Shown here one piece after another: positions 40,601 through 53,138 of a DNA stretch of 64,000 nt (positions within the stretch are counted from its first letter, which is position 1; each line of letters opens with the position of its first letter). The notes under the pieces were generated by a model. It had not been told where the DNA came from. It was given only the letters and a program-made list of their open reading frames with translations, and made no database searches. The position numbers and the translations under genes were made by a program. This stretch comes from Amycolatopsis albispora (GTDB taxonomy: Bacteria > Actinomycetota > Actinomycetes > Mycobacteriales > Pseudonocardiaceae), in the NCBI RefSeq assembly GCF_003312875.1, contig NZ_CP015163.1, forward strand, positions 8,246,001 through 8,310,000, read 5' to 3'.

Positions 40601-43600
40601 AGGTGCTGGCCGTGGTGCGCGGCAGCGCGATGAACCAGGACGGCGCCTCCAACGGCCTCACCGCGCCCAACGGTCCCTCGCAGCAGCGGGTGATCCTGCA
40701 GGCGCTGGCCAACGCCAAGCTGGATCCGTCCGAAGTGGACGCCGTGGACGGGCACGGCACCGGCACCGCGCTCGGGGACCCGATCGAGGCGCAGGCGCTG
40801 CTGGCCACCTACGGGCAGGCCACCGACCGGCAGCTGCTGCTGGGCTCGGTCAAGTCGAACATCGGCCACACGCAGATGGCCTCGGGCGTGGCCAGCGTGA
40901 TCAAGATGGTGCTCGCGCTGCGGCACGGCGTGCTGCCGAAAACGCTGCACGTGGACCAGCCGTCGTCCCATGTGGACTGGAGTGCCGGCGCGATCCAGCT
41001 GCTCACCGACACCACGCCGTGGCCGGAGACCGGCCGCCCGCGTCGCGCCGGGGTGTCGTCGTTCGGGCTCAGCGGCACGAACGTGCACACCATCCTGGAG
41101 CAGGCGGAACCGGTCGAGGCACCGGCCGTGGCCACCGAATCCGGGCCGATGCCGGTGCTGGTGTCGGCCCGCGGCGAGGGCGCCCTGCGCGCGCTGGCCG
41201 GCCGGCTGCTGTCCACTGTGGAGGACAAGCACCTGACCGATGTGGCCGCCTCGCTGGCGACCACCCGCTCCACCTTCGAGCACCGCGCGGCCGTGGTCGC
41301 CGCCGACACCGGGGAACTGGTGCGCGGCCTGACCGCCCTGCGTGACGGGCAGCCGGGTGCCGGGCTGGTGCGCGGGACCGCCGCCCGCGGCAGGCTCGCC
41401 TTCCTGTTCACCGGCCAGGGCAGCCAGCGGGCCGGCATGGGCCGCGAGCTGTACGACCGGTTCGAGGTGTTCGCCGACGCGCTGGACGAGGTGTTCGCGC
41501 ACTTCGACACCGAGCTGGACCGGCCGCTGCGCGAGGTGATGTGGGAGGACGCCGAAGCCCTCGACGAGACCGGGTACACCCAGCCCGCGTTGTTCGCGCT
41601 GGAAGTGGCGTTGTTCCGACTGGTCGAGTCGTGGGGCCTGAAGCCCGACTACCTGGCCGGGCACTCGATCGGCGAGATCGCCGCCGCGCACGTCGCCGGG
41701 GTGCTGTCCCTTGAGGACGCCACGAAGCTGGTCGCCGCGCGCGGCCGGTTGATGCAGGCACTTCCGGCCGGTGGCGCGATGGTGGCGATCGAAGCCACCG
41801 AGGACGAGGTCACCCCGCTGCTCACCGAGGCCGTTTCGATCGCCGCGATCAATGGCCCGCGCTCGGTGGTCGTGTCCGGTGACGAGGATGCCGTCGAGTC
41901 GGTGGTCGCGCGGTTCGACGGGCGCAAGACCAAGCAGCTCACCGTGTCCCACGCCTTCCACTCGCCGCGCATGGACGCCATGCTCGATGACTTCCGTGCC
42001 GCCATCGAGGGCCTGACCTTCAACGAAGCCCGCATTCCGATGCGTGGCGATGTGACCTCGGTAGACTACTGGGTCAACCACGTGCGCGATGCCGTGCGGT
42101 TCGCCGACAGCGTCTCGTGGCTGGCGGGTGAGGGGGTGCGCAACTTCCTCGAACTCGGTCCCGACGGCGTGCTTTCCGGTATGGCGCGCGACAGCCTCGA
42201 TGACGAGGCTGTGCTGCTGCCCGCACTGCGCCGCGACCGGCCCGAGGTGACCGCGCTGCTCGGCACCCTGACCGGCCTGCACGTCCAGGGCGTGCGGATC
42301 GACTGGGCCGCGTTCTTCGCCAAGACCGGCTGGCGTCCGGTCGAGCTGCCCACCTACCCGTTCCAGCACCAGCGGTTCTGGCCGGAGACCAGCGAGGCGG
42401 CACCCGCCGCGGACCAGGGCGACCCGGTCGACGCCGAGTTCTGGCAGGCCGTCGAACGCGCCGACGTGGCCACGCTCGCCGAGACGCTGGACCTCGACGG
42501 CGAGACGGTCACCGCGATGGTGCCCGCGTTGTCCACCTGGCGCCGCAAGCGGCAGGAGCTGTCCACTGTGGATGGCTGGTGCTACGCGGTGACCTGGAAG
42601 CCGGTCGAGGCCGGGACCAAGCCGCTGACCGGGCCGTGGCTCGTGCTCCACCGCGGTGACGACTGGTCGACGGCGATCGCCGACAGCCTCGGTGTGGAGA
42701 CCACGCTGGTCGAGGTGACCGGCGAGGACCGGACCACTCTGGCCGAGCGCCTTACCGACCTCGGCGTCGCCGGAACACGCCTCGGCGGCGTGCTGTCCAC
42801 TTTGGACCTGAACGGCACCGCCGCCGCGGTACAGGCACTGGGTGACACCGGGATCGACGCGCCGCTGTGGTGCGTCACCACGGGTGCGGTGTCGGTGGGC
42901 CGGTCGGAGGCGCTGACCGAGCCGGAACAGGCGGCGATCTGGGGTCTCGGCCGGGTGGTAGCGCTGGAGCACCCCGGCCGCTGGGGCGGCCTGCTCGACC
43001 TGCCCGCGCAACTCGACCGCGCCACCCTGCGGCGGCTGCCCGGAGTGCTCGCCGGTGAAGAGGACCAGGTCGCCGTGCGGCCGTCCGGCACCTACGCCCG
43101 CCGCCTGGTGCACCGGCCCGCCGGTCCCGAGCCGCGCACCAGCTTCGAGCCGAGCGGCACGGTGCTGGTCACCGGCGGCACCGGCGGTCTCGGCAGGCAC
43201 ATCGCGCGGTGGCTGCTGGACAACGGCGCCGAACACCTGCTCCTGCTGAGCCGTCGCGGTCCGGACGCACCCGGTGCGGCCGACCTCGTGGACGAGCGCA
43301 TCACCATCAAGGCCTGCGATGTCGCCGACCGCGACGCGCTGGCCGCGGTGCTCGCCGAGCACCCGGTGACCGCGGTGATCCACACCGCCGGGGTGGTCGA
43401 AGACGGGCTCGTCGACACGCTCACCCCCGAGTCGTTCGACGCGGTCATGCGGTCCAAGGCGGTCGCCGCGAAGAACCTGCACGAGCTGACCGGCGAGCTG
43501 TCGGCGTTCGTGCTGTACTCCTCGACCGCGGGCGTGATCGGCGCGGCCGGCCAGGGCAACTACGCCGCCGCGAACGCCTATCTCGACGCGCTCGCCGAGC

Positions 43601-46600
43601 ACCGCCGCGGCCTGGGCCTTCCGGCGACTTCGATCGCCTGGGGCCCGTGGGCCGAGGGCGGCATGGTCGCGGACTCGGCCGACGCGGTGGCGAACCGGCT
43701 GCGGCGCGGCGGGCTCAGCCCGATGGCGCCCGGCCTGGCGATCTCCGCGCTCAAGCAGGCCATCGAGCACGACCAGACCACGCTGGTGGTCGCCGACATC
43801 GACTGGACGCGGTACTACCCGGCGCTGACCGCGTTGCGCCCGGCACCGTTCGCCGCGGACCTGCCGGAAGTGCGGCGGCTGCGTGAGGTCGGTGCCGCGC
43901 CGGTGGAGCAGCCCGCCGGGCACGAGCTGGCGGAACTGGCCCCGGCCGAGCGGTCCCGCAAGGTACTGGAGATGCTGCGCACGCAGGTGGCCGCGGTGCT
44001 CGGGCACACCGACGCGAGCGAGGTCGAGCCGGACCGGGCGTTCAGCGACCTGGGCTTCGATTCGCTGACCACGCTGGAGCTGCGCAACGGGCTGGCCGCC
44101 GCGACCGGGCTGACCCTGCCCGCGTCGCTCATCTACGACTACCCGACCCCGCGGGCACTGGCCGAGCACCTGCTCGGCGAGCTGCTCGGTGCCGCTGACG
44201 AGCCGGTTGTGGCCGCGATGGCGAGCATGGCCGCCGCGGACGATCCGATCGCCATTGTCGGAATCGGCTGTCGCTTCCCCGGCGGGGTCACCTCACCCGA
44301 GGAGTTGTGGGAGCTGCTCGCCGAGGGCCGCGACGGTGTCACGACCTTCCCCGACGACCGCGGCTGGGACCTGGGCATGCTCGCCCAGGGCGCTTCCGCC
44401 ACCCGTGAAGCCGGGTTCCTCAGCGGGGTCGCCGACTTCGACGCCACCTTCTTCGGCATCAGCCCGCGTGAGGCGCTGGCGATGGACCCGCAGCAGCGGC
44501 TCGTGCTGGAGACCGCGTGGGAGGCGCTGGAGCGCGCCGGGATCGACCCGTCGAAGCTGCGCGGCAGCCAGACCGGCGTTTTTGTCGGCACCAACGGCCA
44601 GGACTACCCGAGCGTGCTGCGCCGGGCGTCGGCCGACGTGCAGGGCTACGTCGCCACCGGCAACACCGCGAGCGTGATGTCCGGCCGCTTGGCCTACAAC
44701 CTCGGGCTGGAGGGCCCGGCGGTCACCGTGGACACGGCGTGCTCGTCCTCGCTGGTCGCGATGCACTGGGCCACCCGCGCGCTGCGTGCCGGGGAATGCG
44801 GGCTGGCGCTGGCGGGCGGCGTCAGCGTGATGGCCAGCCCGGATTCGTTCATCGAGTTCACCACGCAGGGCGGGCTCGCCGCGGACGGCCGCTGCAAGGC
44901 CTTCGCCGAGGCCGCCGACGGCACGGCCTGGGCCGAGGGCGCGGGCATGCTGGTGCTGGAGCGGCTGTCCGACGCCATCGCCAACGGCCACGAGGTCTGG
45001 GGTGTGCTCAAGGGTTCCGCGGTCAACTCCGACGGTGCCTCCAACGGGCTGACCGCGCCCAACGGCCCGTCGCAGCAGCGGGTGATCCGGCAGGCGCTGG
45101 CCGACGCCGGACTGTCCACAGCGGACGTGGACGCGGTGGAGGCCCACGGCACCGGCACCACGCTGGGCGACCCGATCGAGGCGCAGGCGCTGCTCGGCAC
45201 CTTCGGCAAGGACCGGTCCGAGCCGCTGTGGCTCGGCTCGATCAAGTCGAACATCGGGCACGCGCAGGCCGCCGCCGGCGTGGCCGGGGTGATCAAGATG
45301 GTGCTGGCCATGCGCAACGGCGTGCTGCCGAAGACGCTGCACGTGGACGCGCCCTCGTCCCATGTGGACTGGAGCGCGGGAGCGGTGTCGCTGCTCGACG
45401 AAGCGCGGCCGTGGCCGGAGACGGACCACCCGCGCCGTGCGGGGGTGTCGGCCTTCGGGGTCAGCGGCACGAACGCGCACGTGGTGCTGGAGCAGGCGCC
45501 GGTGGTCGAAGCGGAAGCCACGACTGCCGTGGTGACGCCGTCCGTGGTGCCGTGGCTGGTCTCCGGCCGCACGAAGGAAGCATTGGCCGCGCAGACCGAG
45601 CGGCTGCGTGCCTTCGCCGGTCAGCGGCCCGAGTTGTCCACTGTGGACATCGCGTACTCGCTGGCCACCACCCGGACGGCGTTCGCGCACCGCGCGGTGC
45701 TGCTGGTCTCCGGTGGTGAAGTCACCGAGGGGGCGCGGGCGTCGGTGCGCCGGGGCGACGGGCAGACCGCGTTCCTGTTCACCGGCCAGGGTTCGCAGCG
45801 GATCGGCATGGGCCGGGAGCTGTACGACCGGTTCCAGGTCTTTGCCGACGCCTTCGACGCGGTGGCCGCGCACCTCGACGTGGAGCTGGACCGCCCGCTG
45901 CGCGAGGTCGTCTGGGGCACGGACCCGGAACTGCTGCGGCAGACCGGTTGGGCGCAGCCCGCGTTGTTCGCCATCGAGGTGGCGCTGTACCGGCTGGCCG
46001 AATCGCTGGGCCTGCGGGCCGACCGGCTCGCCGGGCACTCCATCGGTGAGATCGCGGCCGCGCACGTGGCCGGGGTGTTGTCGCTGGAGGACGCGTGCAC
46101 GCTGGTTGCCGCCCGGGCCCGCCTGATGCAGGCATTGCCCACCGGTGGGGCGATGGTGGCGATCAAGGCCACCGAAGACGAGATCGCCCTGACTGAGGGT
46201 GTCTCGATCGCCGCGGTGAACGGGCCGTCGTCGGTGGTCATCGCGGGTGACGAGGCCGCGGTGCTGGCCATCTCGGAGGGTTTCGAGAAGACCTCGCGCC
46301 TCAAGGTGAGCCACGCCTTCCATTCACCGCTGATGGACCCGATGCTGGAGGACTTCCGCGCCGCCATTGACGGGCTGACCTTCCACGAACCGCGGATCCC
46401 GGTGGTCACCACCGGCGACGTGACCACAGTGGACTACTGGGTGAACCACGTGCGCGACACCGTCCGGTTCGCGGACAACGTGCGCTCGCTGGCCGAATCC
46501 GGCGTCACCACGATGATCGAGCTGGGCCCCGACGGCGTGCTCTCGGCGATGGTCGAGGAAGACGCGCTGGTGGTCCCGCTGCTGCGCAAGGACCGCGACG

Positions 46601-49600
46601 AGGAACTGGCCCTCACCGCCGCGCTGGGCACGCTGCACGCGAACGGGGTGGACATCGACTGGGCCAGCTACTTCACCGGCACCGGCGCCGCCCGTGTCGA
46701 CCTGCCGACCTACGCGTTCCAGCGTGAGCGGTACTGGCCGGAGGGCACCCTCGCGATGGGGCCGCCGGAAGCGGCCGTCGATCCGGCCGACGCGGAGTTC
46801 TGGGCCGCGGTGGACCGGGCGGACTTCGACTCGGTGGCGTCCACTTTGGAACTCGACGGCGAAGCGGTGACCGAGGTGGTCCCGGCGCTGTCGTCCTGGC
46901 GCCGCCGCCGTCGTGAGCAGTCCGTTGTGGACGGCTGGCGGTACCGCACGGTGTGGCGGCCGATCAGCGCCGACGGCACGCTCGCCGGCCGCTGGCTGGT
47001 GCTGCTCCCCGCCGAGACGTCGGAGGACGAGTGGACCTCCGACGTGGTGGAGGCGCTGGGGGACAACACGGTCTGCCTGGATGTGAGTAGCCGCGCCGAA
47101 CTCGCCGGGCTCCTGACGGAGCTGGACGAAACCTTCGACGGGGTGGTGTCGCTGCTGGCGACGCGGGGTGCCGAGGTGCCCGACTACGCGTGGCCCGCCG
47201 AGCAGCTGCAGGTGCTCGGCGAAGCCGGGATCACCGCGCCGCTGTGGTGCGTCACCCGGGGCGCGGTCGCGGTCGGTGACGAGATCGCGGCGAACTACGG
47301 CCAGGCCGCGGTCTGGGGCCAGGGCCGCGTTTCCGCGCTGGAACAGCCGGACCGCTGGGGCGGCCTGGTGGACCTGACCACCGCGAACGGCCTCGCCGCC
47401 GTGCTCGCCGGGACGGAGAACCAGGTCGCGGTGCGAGAGCACGGGATCTTCGGCAGGCGGCTGGTCCGGGCGCCCGGCTCGTCGGGCTCGTGGACGCCGG
47501 AGGGCACGATCCTGCTGGTCGGCGGCAACGAGGAGCTGGCGAGCTGGCTCGGCCGCGAAGGCGCGACCGTGGTCACCGGCACCGCCGCCGACCGGGACGC
47601 GCTGGCCGCGTTGCTGGCCGAGCACGAGTTCACCGCCGTGGTGCACGCCGGTGAAGCGGCCGAGGACTTCGAGAGCGCGGTCGCGGGCGTGCGCCACCTG
47701 GACGAACTGCTCGGTGACCGGCCGCTGGACGCCTTTGTGGTGCTCGGCTCGATCGCCGGGGTGTGGGGGGTGCGCGGCCGTGGCCCGCAGGCCGCGGTGG
47801 ACGCCTACGCCGAAGCCGTGGTCCGCGCCCGGCGTGCCCGCGGGGCGACCGCGCTGCACCTGGCGTGGGGTCCGTGGGCGGAGACGCCGGAAAGCCAGCT
47901 GGCGCGGCACCTGCGCCTGAGCGGGCTGCCGGGCATCAACGCGGACCTGGCGCTCGCCGCACTGGGCCGCGCGGTCGCCGCCGGGGACACCTCGGTGACC
48001 GTGGCGGACGTGCGGTGGGAGACCTTCGCGCCGTCGCTGCCGGGCGCGCTGCTCGCCGAGCTGCCGGAGGCGGCCGCTGTTGAGTCCGATGTGGACGCCG
48101 GTGCCTCGGAACTGCGGCAGCGCCTGCTGTCCATGCCGCCGGAGGACCGCGCCGACGCACTGCTGGCGGTGGTCCGCGAGAAGATCGCCGTGGTGCTCGG
48201 GCACACGACCACCGAGGCGATCGAGGACGGGTCGCCGTTCCGCGACCTGGGCTTCGACTCGCTGACCTCGGTCGACCTGCGCAACCAGCTCAACAACGAA
48301 ACCGGGCTGAGCCTGCCCGCCACGCTGGTCTTCGACTACCCGACGCCCAGCGAGCTGACCGCCTACCTGCTCGAAGAGCTGCTGGGCGCGCGCAATGAAA
48401 GCCACATTCATAGCGCGTCACGCAATGAAAGCCACATTCATAGCGCCGACGACCCGATCGCCATTGTCGGCATGGCCTGCCGGTTCCCCGGCGGCGTGCG
48501 GTCGCCGGAGGACCTGTGGGAACTGGTCACCGGCGGGGTGGACGCCGTCGGTGAGATGCCGGCCGATCGCGGCTGGGACTTCGAGAAGTTGTTCGGTGAT
48601 AAGCAGAGCATCACCCGCCAGGGCGGCTTCCTCTACGACGTGGCCGACTTCGACCCGGACTTCTTCGCCATCTCACCGCGTGAGGCGCTGGTGATGGACC
48701 CGCAGCAGCGTGTGCTGCTGGAGTCGGCGTGGGAGGCGATGGAGCGTGCCGGGATCGATCCCGGCACGCTGCGCGGCACCGACGCCGGGGTGTTCATCGG
48801 CGGCGGCAGCGGCGAGTACCGCCTGCCCGCCGAGACCGCCGGGCACGAATGGCAGACCGCGCAGTCGGCGAGCCTGCTCTCCGGCCGCCTCGCCTACACC
48901 TTCGGCTTCCAGGGCCCGACGGTTTCGGTCGACACGGCGTGCTCGTCGTCGCTGGTCTCGCTGCACCTGGCCGCGCAGGCCCTGCGCAACGGCGAATGCT
49001 CGATCGCGCTGGCCGGTGGGGTCACCGTGATGGCCACGCCGGTGGGCTTTGTCGAGTTCAGCGCCCAGGGCGCGTTGTCGGAGGACGGCCGCTGCAAGGC
49101 GTTCGCCGACACCGCCGACGGCACCGGCTGGTCCGAGGGCGTGGGCATGCTGGTGGTGGAGCGGCTGTCCGACGCCCGCCGCAACGGGCACGAGGTGCTC
49201 GCCGTGGTCCGCGGCTCGGCGATCAACTCCGACGGGGCGTCCAACGGGCTGACCGCGCCGAGCGGCCCGTCGCAGCAGCGGGTGATCCGGGCGGCGCTGG
49301 CGAACGCCGGTCTGTCCACTTCGGACGTGGACGCGGTGGAGGCGCACGGCACCGGCACCAAGCTCGGTGACCCGATCGAGGCGCAGGCACTGCTGGCGAC
49401 CTACGGCCGGGACCGCGAAGAACCGCTGCTGCTGGGCACGATCAAGTCCAACATCGGGCACACGCAGTCGGCGGCGGGTGTGGCCGGCGTGATCAAGATG
49501 GTGCTGGCCATGCGCAACGGCCAGCTGCCGCGCACGCTGCACGTGGACCGCCCGACCACTCAGGTGGACTGGAGCGCGGGCGCGGTCCGGCTGCTCACCG

Positions 49601-52600
49601 AGACCACGCCGTGGCCGGAAGTGGGCCGCCCGCGCCGGGCCGGGGTGTCCTCGTTCGGTGCCAGCGGCACCAACGCGCACCTGATCCTGGAGCAGGCGGA
49701 GACCGTGCCGCCGACGGAGGCGGTCGCTCCCGAGCGCAAGCCCGAGGTGATGCCGGTGCTGGTCTCCGGCCGCACCCCGGCGGCGCTGCGGGCGCAGGCG
49801 AACCGGCTGCTCGAACTGGCCCGTGAGAACGACGACCTGGCCGGGATCGCGTTGTCGGCGGCGACCACCCGCGCCGCCTTCGAACACCGCGCGGTGGTGC
49901 TCGCCGGTCAGCAGAGCGAACTGGTCGACGGCCTGGTCGCGCTGGCGGAGGACGCCACGGCCCCGCACGTGGTGCGCGACGAGGCGGCCCGCTCCGGCAA
50001 GCTCGCCTGCCTGTTCACCGGGCAGGGCGCGCAGCGGATCGGCATGGGCCGTGAGCTGTACAACCGCTTCCCGGCGTTCGCTTCGGCGCTTGACGAGGTG
50101 CTCGAGGCGCTGGCGAGTGTCACGAATGTGGCTTTCGAGACGCCAGATGTCTCGAAAGCCACATTCGTGACATCGCTGCGCGACGTGATGTGGGGGGATG
50201 ATCGGGCGGCGCTCGACCAGACCGGCAATGCCCAGCCCGCGTTGTTCGCCGTCGAGGTCGCGCTGTACCGGCTGCTGGAGTCGTGGGGCATCAAGCCGGA
50301 CTTCCTCGCCGGGCATTCGATAGGTGAGCTGTCCGCCGCCCACGTGGCTGGGGTGCTTTCCCTTGACGACGCCTGCACGCTGGTCTCCGCCCGCGCTCGC
50401 CTGATGCAGGCGCTCCCGGCCGGTGGTGCGATGGCGGCGCTGCAGGCGAGCGAGGAGGACGTGCGGCCGTACCTGGTCGAAGGTGTGTCGATCGCCGCGG
50501 TGAACGGGCCGAACTCGGTGGTCGTCGCCGGGGACGCGGAACTGGTCGAGAAGGTGGCCGAACCGTGGAAGGCCAAGTGGCTCAAGGTCTCCCACGCCTT
50601 CCACTCGGCGCACATGGACCCGATGCTGGACGAGTTCCGCGCGGTCGCGAACACCCTGACCTTCGAAGCGCCGCGCATCCCGATCGCCACCGAAGGCGAC
50701 GTGACCTCACCCGAGTACTGGGTGCGGCACGTGCGGGACGCCGTGCGGTTCGGGGACGCGATGCGGTCGCTGGACAGCCGGGGTGTGGCCACCTACGTGG
50801 AACTGGGCCCGGACGCGGCGCTGTCGGCGATGGCCCGCGAGTCGATCTCGGCGCAGGCCGTGGTGGTTCCGGTGCTGCGCAAGGACCGCGGTGAGGAGAA
50901 CAGCCTGGTCTCCGCGCTCGCCAGGGTGCACACCCGCGGTGTCCGGATCGGCTGGCGCGAGTTCTTCGACGGTGTCGGCGCGAGCAGGGTGGACCTGCCG
51001 ACCTACGCCTTCCAGCGGCAGCGGTACTGGCCGGACGCGGTGCCCGCCGCACCCAAGGCGGAGACCGATGGTGTGTCCGACCAGGGGCTTTGGGACGCGG
51101 TGGCGAAGCAGGACTTCGCTTCGCTGCAGTCGGTGCTCGACGTGGACACCGAGTCGCTGTCCAAGGTGCTCCCGGCGCTGCTCGACTGGCGGCGCCAGCG
51201 CGAGGACCAGTCCGTTGTGGACAGCTGGCGGCACCGCATCGCCTGGAAGCCGCTGGGCGGGAAGAAGACCGATCGGCTCGACGGCACCTGGCTCGCGGTG
51301 GTCCCGGCCGGGCGCGGGGAACTGCTCGACGCGATCGACGGCGAGTTCGTCCCGGTCGAGGTCGGTGCACCCGACCGCGAGCAGCTCGCCGAAGCGCTCA
51401 AGGCACACGGTGGTACGCGGTTCACCGGGGTGGTTTCCCTGCTGGCGCTGGCCGATTCGGCCGGCGGCGGGGCACCGGCCGGGGTGCTGCTGACCGCGAC
51501 CCTGGTCCAGGCGCTCGGTGACGCGGGCATCACCGCGCCGCTGTGGTGCCTGACCAGCGGGGCCATCTCGGTGGGTCGCTCGGAGGCGCCGGCGCACCCG
51601 GAGCAGGCGGGTGTCTGGGGTCTCGGCCGGGTGGCCGCGATGGAGTACCCGGAGCGCTGGGGCGGGCTGCTCGACGTGCCCGCGCCGCTCGACGACCGGG
51701 TGGTCCGGGGCATCACGTCCGTCCTTTCCGGACTGGACGGTGAGGACCAGGTGGCCGTGCGGACCAGCGGCATCTTCGGGCGGCGGCTGCTGCCCGCCCC
51801 GGCACCGGTTCCGGCGCGGGAGTGGACGCCGGAGGGCACGGTGCTGATCACCGGCGGCACCGGCGCGCTGGGCGGGCACGTGGCCCGCACCCTCGCCGAG
51901 GCCGGGACGCGGCACCTCGTGCTGGTCAGCCGCCGCGGTCCGGACGCACCTGGTGCCGAGGAACTGCGGACCGAGCTGGCCGGGCTCGGCGCGGCGGTGA
52001 CCGTGGCCGCGTGTGACGTCACCGACCGGGAGGCGATGGAGAACCTGCTCGGCACGATCCCGGACCTGACCGGTGTGGTGCACGCGGCGGGTGTGCTCGA
52101 CGACGGGGTGCTCGACCGGCTCACGCCCGACCGGTTCCAGGAGGTGTTCCGCACCAAGGTGGATTCCGCGCTCCTGCTGGACGAGCTGACCAGGGACATC
52201 GATCTCGGCGCGTTCGTGTTGTTCTCCTCGGCGTCTTCGGCCATCGGCAATCCCGGTCAGGCCAACTACGCCGCGGCGAACGCGGTGCTCGACGCGCTCG
52301 CCGAGCGCCGCCGGGCCGGCGGGCACGCGGCGACCTCGATCGCCTGGGGTGCCTGGGGTGGCGGCGGCATGGCGGGCAGCGACCAGGCCATGGACACCGC
52401 GCGCCGGGCCGGGGTGGCGATGATGGATCCCGCGCTGGCCTGCCAGGTGCTGCGGCAGCTGGCCGCGGAGAGCGAGCCGACCGCGGTGGTGGCCGCGGTC
52501 GACCAGAGCCGGTTCGGTTCCGGTTTCCGGCCCAGCCCGCTGATGCGTGAGCTGGCGCCCGCGCGGGAGCAGGTGGAGGCCGCGCCCGCCGAACCGGCAC

Positions 52601-53130
52601 TCGCCGAGCAGGTGCTCAAGCTGGCCCCGGCTCGCCGCTACGAGGTGGTGCTGGAGCTGGTGCGGACGCGGGCCGCCGAGGTGCTCGGGCAGGCCGATCT
52701 CGACGCGGTGCGCGAGGACCGCCCGTTCCGCGACCTCGGCTTCGACTCGCTCGCGGTGGTGGAGCTGCGCAATCAGCTCAACGCCGCGACCGGGCTGAGC
52801 CTGGCCTCCACGCTGGTGTTCGACCACCCGAACCCGAAGGCACTGGCCGAGCACCTGCTCGAACAGCTGGTGCCCGATGGCGCCGCGGCGGACAGCGAAG
52901 AGGCCGAGGTCCGCGAGCTGCTCGCCTCGGTGCCGCTGGCGAAGCTGCGTGAGCACGGGGTGCTCGACCAGCTGCTGCGGCTGGCCCGGCCCGGCGACGA
53001 GCCGTCGGAAAACGGCGAAAGCGCCTCCATCGACACGATGACCGTGGACGACCTGGTGCAGGCCGCGCTCAGCGGCCAGGACAGCCATGACAGCGGCCAT
53101 GACGACCAGTCCGACCTTTCCTGGAAGTGA
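25636..53130 (+). CDS. Six-module type I polyketide synthase, NysI/AmphI-type (polyene modules 9-14)
   Basis: 9164 residues in one uninterrupted frame. The N-terminal coiled-coil docking segment (1-33) is followed by six modules: KS-AT-DH-KR-ACP; KS-AT-KR-ACP; KS-AT(methylmalonyl)-KR-ACP; KS-AT-KR-ACP; KS-AT-KR(inactive)-ACP; KS-AT-KR-ACP. A C-terminal helical docking domain ends it (about 9085-9164, with [15 protein letters not shown]). KS cysteines are C195, C1901, C3412, C4905, C6369 and C7769; ACP phosphopantetheine serines are S1671, S3183, S4674, S6143, S7542 and S9038. Module number, order, single methylmalonyl AT and single dead KR match my knowledge of NysI and AmphI. It elongates the polyol part of the macrolide in the cytosol. 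Oddities: palindromic elements read in frame at residues 586-606, 7586-7605 and 8160-8180. Confidence 0.95.
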   Translation: MDNEQKLRDYLRRASADLRRTRQRLNEIEAASQEPIAIVGIGCRYPGGVRTPEQLWDMVIAGEHGITEFPADRGWNPEMLAMSNTRSGGFLHDAPEFDADFFRISPREALSMDPQQRVLLEVTWEALERAGIDPTSIKGTQTAVFVGAMAQDYQVGPGEGGEGFQLLGNSNSVLSGRISYTYGFVGPAVTIDTACSSSLVAMHLATQSLRNGECELALAGGATIMSSPTTIVEFSRQGGLSPDGLCRSFAESADGTGWAEGAGVLVLERLSDAQRNGHEILAVIRGSAVNQDGASNGLTAPNGPSQQRVIQQALINSRLSEDQIDVVEAHGTATTLGDPVEAQALLATYGRNRSRPLLLGSIKSNISHTQAAAGVAGVIKMIMSMRHGVLPKSLGIDQPTSHVDWTAGAVELITENTPWPETGEPKRAAVSSFGISGTNAHTIIEQAPELVVEGETGEAPALVEAGMVPVLVSGRSREALRAQAERLLSVLDDEPPLLDLAFSLATTRASFEHRAVVPSDDLRAGLTALAAGEVAPGTLTGTMHSRSKTAFLFTGQGAQRLGMGRELYARFPVFAAALDEVLAGLASVTNVAFETPDVSKATFVTSAEGLREVMWGEDADALDQTGNAQPALFAIEVALYRLVESWGIKPDFLAGHSIGEIAAAHVAGVMSLEDAAKLVTARGKLMQALPAGGAMVAIQATEDEVTPLLTEGVSIAAINGPDSVVVSGDEDAVEAVVAQFEGRKTKRLTVSHAFHSPRMDAMLDDFRAVVADLDLQAPLIPFVSNLTGELARVEQVTSADYWVDHVRQAVRFADGVSWLRGHGVGTFLELGPDGVLSAMVQGIVDDVVAVPVLRTGREEARTATTALATLHVNGIPVRWAEYFDRTGAVRIDLPTYAFQTRRFWPKGGGFGFGGDPRSSGLGAARHPLLAAAVSLADSDGALLTGRLSLHTHAWLADHAVSGRVLLPGTAFLELAIRAGDEVGCDRVEELTLTGPLVLPETGGVQVQLWVGRADQAGRRTVDIYSRLDTDDEQPWTPNATGVLTTSGADAKQVPFDATEFPPKYAQPIDLTGLYDRLAADGFAYGPSFQGLRAAWQLGEDVYAEVALPEDVDNESFELHPALLDAVLHASRFVEFGPESQGGLPFSWEGVSLHATGASTVRVKLSPVGDDAMSIAVADAAGEPVASVETLVLRAVATEQLAGAVGRDSLFRVDWVAAQHATTEPTVVETTDLESIVDVPDWVLYHVETGADTVEAAHAVSAHVLGVVQEWLADERFAESRLVFVTRNAVAAAEGDLPDVAAATVWGLVRSAQSENPGRFGLIDTDADSPLKKAIGVDEPQLAIRHNKVYAARLARALPQPRELEWGGQVLITGGTGGLGSVIAKHLAAEHGVRDLLLVSRRGPAADGVPELVAELAELGAEAVVAACDVTDRAQVAELVAQHNIKAVVHTAGVLDDATIGSLTPERLDTVLGPKADATWYLHELTSDLSAFVVFSSAAGTFGNPGQGNYAAANAFLDALAARRRAEGLPGASIGWGAWDQTGMLSGADAERMARSGMPALTADQGVALFDAALTTDDAAVLALRLDLSVLRAQPEIPPLFRGLIRTRSRRSAVASSEAADTLVRRLSGLAEEERRDVLLEIIRDQVAAVLGHADGAEIEPDRQFKDLGFDSLTSVELRNRLTAVTGLRLPATMVFDHPTPNVLAGYLAGELFEADAVIPEQARPVRQTGDDPIVIVGMGCRYPGGVGSPEDLWRLVLDGQDAISGFPTDRGWDLEKLYHPDPDHPGTSYTRSGGFLHDAGEFDAGFFGMSPREAVATDSQQRLLLEVSWEAIERAGIDPVSLRGSQTGVFAGVMYSDYGGAMSGGSAEGYQGSGTSPSIVSGRVSYTLGLEGPAVTVDTACSSSLVTLHLAAQALRNGECSLALAGGVTVMSTPVALIEFSRQRGLSPDGRCKAFSDSADGVGWSEGVGVLVLERLSDARRNGHEVLAVVKGSAVNQDGASNGLMAPNGPSQQRVIQQALASAGLTTSDVDAVEAHGTGTSLGDPIEAQALLATYGQHRKHRPLLLGSVKSNLGHTQAAAGAAGVIKMVMALKYGVLPKTLHIDEPSSHVDWTAGDVELLTEPTELPEVGRPWRAGISSFGISGTNAHVILEQPAPVVVEERPSLDGVVPWVLSGKTRDAVRAQAARLLSYVDERPELEPADVAYSLATARSAFEHRAAVVGEGRDALLRSLAALAADTPEAGVLTGEAGSGKIAMIFTGQGSQRAGMGRELYQRFPVFAEALDEVADALDAHLDRPLREVMWDDETGLLDQTGWAQPAIFAVEVALFRLVRSWGVKVHFLGGHSIGEITAAHVSEVLTLDDAAKLVAARGKLMQALPTGGAMVAIQAAEDEVTPLLTEGVSIAAINGPGSVVVSGDEDAVKAVVARFEGRKTKRLTVSHAFHSPRMDAMLAEFGQVVAELAFAAPKIPVVSNLTGHFDTDALSSPDYWVRHVREAVRFADGVRTLHDSGVRTFIELGPDGVLSPMVQEVLAEDEANVVAVQRAGRGEESSMVSALTRMHLHGVKVGWRSFFEGRGVRRVDLPTYAFQHSYYWPQAPELPAGLSADPSDERLWAAIERGDANELAALLHLGEQQQSSLDALLPALSSWRRSNQQKSLLDSWRYRVKWTPVRTGVTPVLSGQWLVLTGEQDTELAGRLRELLAAHGAEARQVELDASCAEQGPITERLTGIGEVAGVVSLLALDDRPYEPHPVLSTGLALTISALRTVDAPLWTLTRGAVSTGQGDQAGSLAQAAVWGFGRVAALEYPQRWGGLVDLPGELDTNALRHLLGVLTGEEDQTAIRATGVLGRRLAHRPVDALPGADEFTAGGTVLVTGGTGGLGAAVARWLAGRGAENLILTNRRGLDAPGAAELRAELTELGARVEIVACDVADRDALAAVLDSIPPALPLTGVVHTAGVGQSSPLELTGLPEFADVMSAKVLGARNLDDLLGDRELDLFVLFGSIAGVWGSGGQSAYAAANAYLDALAERRRANGLTATSIAWGPWAEVGMATHEEMSGSLLRQGLAFLDAGPAITELHRAVVQQDVTVTVADVSWDRYHPLFTSRRPSALLSELPEVKALAEAEEKQAGESSTFANELRELPEAEQRRRLVALVRAEAAAVLGHNSAEEVGEQRAFQEIGFDSMTAVELRQRLGGATGLTLPATLIFDYPTPKVLADHLHGELLGSAAEAAVYQANHGGTTDEPIAIIGMACRFPGGANTPEEFWQLIADGTDAITEFPADRGFDMAVLYDPDPDHPGTTYTTAGGYLHTAGDFDPAFFGISPREAVGMDPQQRLLLETTWEAIERAGIDPASLRGTRTGAFIGSSYSEYGTADGGGSEGYAVTGSSPSVLSGRVSYVFGLEGPAVTVDTACSSSLVALHLACQSLRSGESTLALAAGATVMPNPKPLIAFSRQRALARDGRCKAFSDSADGMTLSEGIGMLLVEKLSDAQRNGHPILAVVRGSAVNQDGASNGLSAPNGPSQQRVIMQALANAGLQPSDVDAVDAHGTGTTLGDPIEAQALLATYGVDRDPQRPLLLGSVKSNIGHSQSAAGVASVIKMVLALRNGLLPPTLHADTPSSHVDWGSGALSLLNEPVDWVPHGRPRRCAVSSFGVSGTNAHAVIEEAPPVPAEPAPVVIEQPEVVPWVLSARSEAALEAQIANLLPAVEGESPVDVGFSLATTRSKFEYRAVLLGAAEVRGLADLDGRTTFVFPGQGAQWAGMGARLIDESPVFAARIAECAAALAPYLDWSLLDVLRGVDGAPSLDRVDVVQPASFAVMVSLAEVWRSYGVVPDAVVGHSQGEIAAACVSGALSLEDAAKVVALRSQAIGRELAGRGGIASIALPAEEVTERLAAWDGRLSLAAENGPRTVAVSGDPEALDELLETLAAEGVRVRRIVVDYASHSAHVEDIRDEILRDLHGLDPQRPRIPFRSTVTGDWVDGPELTADYWYRNLRQTVHLAGAIRDLVDDGHRAFIEVSSHPVLTVGVEDTIADAGQRGVVAGTLRRDLGGIDRVWTSLAEVFVRGVAVDWAAAFEGTGARRVSLPTYAFQHERYWVGGPGMAQPEQSADPVDAEFWAAVERADLATLTSSLHVDEESLAAVLPALNSWRQQHREQSTADSWRYRVSWKPLSGHQASLSGTWLLVTADGIDDQDVYDALSAHTEVRRVVFDGSPLDTEGVTGVVSVLAMAEEPSETEPALARGLDLSVKLVQTTENSTAPLWFLTRGAVSTGRSDRLANPVQAQVMGVGWTVALEHPQRWGGVIDLPERLDSRAGQRLAAVLADPAGEDQFAIRASGTLARRIVRAPARPHRAREWQPRGTTLITGGTGTLGPHVAHWLAHQGAERIVLISRSGIDAPGAPELVAALGELGSDASAVSCDITDRDAVAAMLDGLRADGHEIRNVIHTAAVIGLHSLAESTSDAFGQVVNAKVRGAEHLDALISEELDSFVLFSSISGMWGSGQHGAYVAANAYLNALAENRRGRGLPATAVSWGIWADDLGLGRVDPEQIRRSGLVFMKARLALSALGRALDENDTDVAIADVDWTRYHPVFTATRPTTLFDEIPEVRQLAEQAANAAPAADGGFADRLRSLPAAERERVLLDLVRTQVATVLGHSSPAELSEHRAFREIGFDSITAVDLRNRLAAATGLTLPTTMVFDHPNPVALVEFLLGEIEGGEGRSIAPVVTSAVDDEPIAIVGMACRYPGGVNSPEDLWELVLGGVDAISGFPADRGWDADALFDPDPDRPGGTYSVQGGFLHDVANFDPGFFGISPREALAMDPQQRLLLETAWEAIERAGIAPASLRGSLTGAFIGASYQDYSTGGTDAAGASEGHMITGTLSSVLSGRVSYLFGLEGPAVTIDTACSSSLVAMHLACQSLRGGESSLALAGGVSVMSTPGAFVGFSRQRALAQDGRCKAYSDAADGMTLAEGVGLVLLERLSDARRNGHEVLAVVRGSAMNQDGASNGLTAPNGPSQQRVILQALANAKLDPSEVDAVDGHGTGTALGDPIEAQALLATYGQATDRQLLLGSVKSNIGHTQMASGVASVIKMVLALRHGVLPKTLHVDQPSSHVDWSAGAIQLLTDTTPWPETGRPRRAGVSSFGLSGTNVHTILEQAEPVEAPAVATESGPMPVLVSARGEGALRALAGRLLSTVEDKHLTDVAASLATTRSTFEHRAAVVAADTGELVRGLTALRDGQPGAGLVRGTAARGRLAFLFTGQGSQRAGMGRELYDRFEVFADALDEVFAHFDTELDRPLREVMWEDAEALDETGYTQPALFALEVALFRLVESWGLKPDYLAGHSIGEIAAAHVAGVLSLEDATKLVAARGRLMQALPAGGAMVAIEATEDEVTPLLTEAVSIAAINGPRSVVVSGDEDAVESVVARFDGRKTKQLTVSHAFHSPRMDAMLDDFRAAIEGLTFNEARIPMRGDVTSVDYWVNHVRDAVRFADSVSWLAGEGVRNFLELGPDGVLSGMARDSLDDEAVLLPALRRDRPEVTALLGTLTGLHVQGVRIDWAAFFAKTGWRPVELPTYPFQHQRFWPETSEAAPAADQGDPVDAEFWQAVERADVATLAETLDLDGETVTAMVPALSTWRRKRQELSTVDGWCYAVTWKPVEAGTKPLTGPWLVLHRGDDWSTAIADSLGVETTLVEVTGEDRTTLAERLTDLGVAGTRLGGVLSTLDLNGTAAAVQALGDTGIDAPLWCVTTGAVSVGRSEALTEPEQAAIWGLGRVVALEHPGRWGGLLDLPAQLDRATLRRLPGVLAGEEDQVAVRPSGTYARRLVHRPAGPEPRTSFEPSGTVLVTGGTGGLGRHIARWLLDNGAEHLLLLSRRGPDAPGAADLVDERITIKACDVADRDALAAVLAEHPVTAVIHTAGVVEDGLVDTLTPESFDAVMRSKAVAAKNLHELTGELSAFVLYSSTAGVIGAAGQGNYAAANAYLDALAEHRRGLGLPATSIAWGPWAEGGMVADSADAVANRLRRGGLSPMAPGLAISALKQAIEHDQTTLVVADIDWTRYYPALTALRPAPFAADLPEVRRLREVGAAPVEQPAGHELAELAPAERSRKVLEMLRTQVAAVLGHTDASEVEPDRAFSDLGFDSLTTLELRNGLAAATGLTLPASLIYDYPTPRALAEHLLGELLGAADEPVVAAMASMAAADDPIAIVGIGCRFPGGVTSPEELWELLAEGRDGVTTFPDDRGWDLGMLAQGASATREAGFLSGVADFDATFFGISPREALAMDPQQRLVLETAWEALERAGIDPSKLRGSQTGVFVGTNGQDYPSVLRRASADVQGYVATGNTASVMSGRLAYNLGLEGPAVTVDTACSSSLVAMHWATRALRAGECGLALAGGVSVMASPDSFIEFTTQGGLAADGRCKAFAEAADGTAWAEGAGMLVLERLSDAIANGHEVWGVLKGSAVNSDGASNGLTAPNGPSQQRVIRQALADAGLSTADVDAVEAHGTGTTLGDPIEAQALLGTFGKDRSEPLWLGSIKSNIGHAQAAAGVAGVIKMVLAMRNGVLPKTLHVDAPSSHVDWSAGAVSLLDEARPWPETDHPRRAGVSAFGVSGTNAHVVLEQAPVVEAEATTAVVTPSVVPWLVSGRTKEALAAQTERLRAFAGQRPELSTVDIAYSLATTRTAFAHRAVLLVSGGEVTEGARASVRRGDGQTAFLFTGQGSQRIGMGRELYDRFQVFADAFDAVAAHLDVELDRPLREVVWGTDPELLRQTGWAQPALFAIEVALYRLAESLGLRADRLAGHSIGEIAAAHVAGVLSLEDACTLVAARARLMQALPTGGAMVAIKATEDEIALTEGVSIAAVNGPSSVVIAGDEAAVLAISEGFEKTSRLKVSHAFHSPLMDPMLEDFRAAIDGLTFHEPRIPVVTTGDVTTVDYWVNHVRDTVRFADNVRSLAESGVTTMIELGPDGVLSAMVEEDALVVPLLRKDRDEELALTAALGTLHANGVDIDWASYFTGTGAARVDLPTYAFQRERYWPEGTLAMGPPEAAVDPADAEFWAAVDRADFDSVASTLELDGEAVTEVVPALSSWRRRRREQSVVDGWRYRTVWRPISADGTLAGRWLVLLPAETSEDEWTSDVVEALGDNTVCLDVSSRAELAGLLTELDETFDGVVSLLATRGAEVPDYAWPAEQLQVLGEAGITAPLWCVTRGAVAVGDEIAANYGQAAVWGQGRVSALEQPDRWGGLVDLTTANGLAAVLAGTENQVAVREHGIFGRRLVRAPGSSGSWTPEGTILLVGGNEELASWLGREGATVVTGTAADRDALAALLAEHEFTAVVHAGEAAEDFESAVAGVRHLDELLGDRPLDAFVVLGSIAGVWGVRGRGPQAAVDAYAEAVVRARRARGATALHLAWGPWAETPESQLARHLRLSGLPGINADLALAALGRAVAAGDTSVTVADVRWETFAPSLPGALLAELPEAAAVESDVDAGASELRQRLLSMPPEDRADALLAVVREKIAVVLGHTTTEAIEDGSPFRDLGFDSLTSVDLRNQLNNETGLSLPATLVFDYPTPSELTAYLLEELLGARNESHIHSASRNESHIHSADDPIAIVGMACRFPGGVRSPEDLWELVTGGVDAVGEMPADRGWDFEKLFGDKQSITRQGGFLYDVADFDPDFFAISPREALVMDPQQRVLLESAWEAMERAGIDPGTLRGTDAGVFIGGGSGEYRLPAETAGHEWQTAQSASLLSGRLAYTFGFQGPTVSVDTACSSSLVSLHLAAQALRNGECSIALAGGVTVMATPVGFVEFSAQGALSEDGRCKAFADTADGTGWSEGVGMLVVERLSDARRNGHEVLAVVRGSAINSDGASNGLTAPSGPSQQRVIRAALANAGLSTSDVDAVEAHGTGTKLGDPIEAQALLATYGRDREEPLLLGTIKSNIGHTQSAAGVAGVIKMVLAMRNGQLPRTLHVDRPTTQVDWSAGAVRLLTETTPWPEVGRPRRAGVSSFGASGTNAHLILEQAETVPPTEAVAPERKPEVMPVLVSGRTPAALRAQANRLLELARENDDLAGIALSAATTRAAFEHRAVVLAGQQSELVDGLVALAEDATAPHVVRDEAARSGKLACLFTGQGAQRIGMGRELYNRFPAFASALDEVLEALASVTNVAFETPDVSKATFVTSLRDVMWGDDRAALDQTGNAQPALFAVEVALYRLLESWGIKPDFLAGHSIGELSAAHVAGVLSLDDACTLVSARARLMQALPAGGAMAALQASEEDVRPYLVEGVSIAAVNGPNSVVVAGDAELVEKVAEPWKAKWLKVSHAFHSAHMDPMLDEFRAVANTLTFEAPRIPIATEGDVTSPEYWVRHVRDAVRFGDAMRSLDSRGVATYVELGPDAALSAMARESISAQAVVVPVLRKDRGEENSLVSALARVHTRGVRIGWREFFDGVGASRVDLPTYAFQRQRYWPDAVPAAPKAETDGVSDQGLWDAVAKQDFASLQSVLDVDTESLSKVLPALLDWRRQREDQSVVDSWRHRIAWKPLGGKKTDRLDGTWLAVVPAGRGELLDAIDGEFVPVEVGAPDREQLAEALKAHGGTRFTGVVSLLALADSAGGGAPAGVLLTATLVQALGDAGITAPLWCLTSGAISVGRSEAPAHPEQAGVWGLGRVAAMEYPERWGGLLDVPAPLDDRVVRGITSVLSGLDGEDQVAVRTSGIFGRRLLPAPAPVPAREWTPEGTVLITGGTGALGGHVARTLAEAGTRHLVLVSRRGPDAPGAEELRTELAGLGAAVTVAACDVTDREAMENLLGTIPDLTGVVHAAGVLDDGVLDRLTPDRFQEVFRTKVDSALLLDELTRDIDLGAFVLFSSASSAIGNPGQANYAAANAVLDALAERRRAGGHAATSIAWGAWGGGGMAGSDQAMDTARRAGVAMMDPALACQVLRQLAAESEPTAVVAAVDQSRFGSGFRPSPLMRELAPAREQVEAAPAEPALAEQVLKLAPARRYEVVLELVRTRAAEVLGQADLDAVREDRPFRDLGFDSLAVVELRNQLNAATGLSLASTLVFDHPNPKALAEHLLEQLVPDGAAADSEEAEVRELLASVPLAKLREHGVLDQLLRLARPGDEPSENGESASIDTMTVDDLVQAALSGQDSHDSGHDDQSDLSWK
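25735..30780 (+). other. PKS module 9 (KS-AT-DH-KR-ACP), malonyl, forms a double bond
   Basis: KS about residues 34-449 (C195). AT about 550-908 with GHSIGE (S657) and HAFH, i.e. malonyl-type. DH from 926 with [11 protein letters not shown] and [10 protein letters not shown], both catalytic motifs intact. KR from about 1369 with GGTGGLG, LDD (B-type) and the active-site Tyr in [11 protein letters not shown]1671. The module should leave an alkene, the last of the conjugated polyene. The KS has NISH for the usual NIGH and HGTA for HGTG. The AT carries the element-encoded insert at 586-606. Confidence 0.9.
27397..27449. repeat. 53-nt palindromic element, copy 5 (in frame within module 9 AT)
   Basis: Perfect 23-nt arms (27397-27419, 27427-27449) around GCCAGAT. 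Read in frame it gives the peptide [17 protein letters not shown] between the helix ending ALDEVLAGL and the strand LREVMW of the AT. ATs of modules 10, 12, 13 and 15 have only a short DxxLDRP-type link there. The flanking GCGAGT and ATCG are shared with copies 7 and 8. Confidence 0.95.
30826..35325 (+). other. PKS module 10 (KS-AT-KR-ACP), malonyl, A-type KR
   Basis: KS C1901; malonyl-type AT with HAFH; no DH between AT and KR, only the ketoreductase dimerisation element (around [11 protein letters not shown]). KR has GGTGGLG, lacks LDD (VGQSSP instead), has Trp 8 residues and Gln 3 residues before the catalytic Tyr (WGSGGQSAY), the fingerprint of an A1-type KR. ACP S3183. By colinearity it makes the C19 hydroxyl, the sugar attachment point in nystatin-type polyenes. 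Confidence 0.85.
35362..39800 (+). other. PKS module 11 (KS-AT-KR-ACP), methylmalonyl, A2-type KR
   Basis: KS C3412. The AT differs from all others in the window: GHSQGE and YASH in place of HAFH, and [12 protein letters not shown] opening, the methylmalonyl-CoA signature. KR has GGTGTLG, no LDD, Trp at -8 and His at -3 from the Tyr (WGSGQHGAY), predicting A2-type chemistry with the 2-methyl group epimerised. ACP S4674. It matches the module that installs the C16 methyl, later oxidised to a carboxyl in nystatin and amphotericin. Confidence 0.88.
39832..44205 (+). other. PKS module 12 (KS-AT-KR-ACP), malonyl, variant B-type KR
   Basis: KS C4905; AT with GHSIGE and HAFH; KR with GGTGGLG, catalytic Tyr in QGNYAAAN, no Trp at -8, and VED where B-type KRs have LDD (the last Asp is kept). 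No DH. ACP S6143. Predicted to leave a hydroxyl (C15 by colinearity). Confidence 0.85.
44242..48391 (+). other. PKS module 13 (KS-AT-inactive KR-ACP), malonyl, leaves a ketone
   Basis: KS C6369; malonyl AT (HAFH). The KR region from about 7292 has lost the nucleotide motif ([11 protein letters not shown] instead of GGTGGLG). Its catalytic Tyr is Gln (Q7385) and its active-site Asn is Asp (D7389) in GPQAAVDAY, so it cannot reduce. ACP S7542. The unreduced ketone fits the C13 carbonyl that closes to the six-membered hemiketal in this polyene class. Confidence 0.9.
48392..48444. repeat. 53-nt element, copy 6 (in-frame, direct-orientation half-units, linker before module 14)
   Basis: Two nearly identical 23-nt half-units (48392-48414, 48422-48444) around GCGTCAC, both with core AGCCACA, so a tandem rather than inverted pair. 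In frame it encodes two copies of RNESHIHSA, forming almost the whole ACP13-KS14 linker (residues 7586-7605). Confidence 0.9.
48451..52890 (+). other. PKS module 14 (KS-AT-KR-ACP), malonyl, B-type KR
   Basis: KS C7769 starting right after the element-encoded linker; AT with GHSIGE and HAFH and a second AT-located element insert (8160-8180). KR has GGTGALG, LDD and QANYAAAN, active B-type. ACP S9038, then the C-terminal docking domain. Predicted to form the C11 hydroxyl. Confidence 0.88.
50119..50171. repeat. 53-nt palindromic element, copy 7 (in frame within module 14 AT)
   Basis: The same 53 nt as copy 5, with arms 50119-50141 and 50149-50171 and spacer GCCAGAT, at the same place in the AT fold. 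Identity with copy 5 extends only to TGGCGAGT on the left and ATCG on the right (about 65 nt in all). LRDVMW follows directly, three codons shorter than in copies 5 and 8. Confidence 0.95.
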
Positions 53131-53138
53131 GTCAGAGC

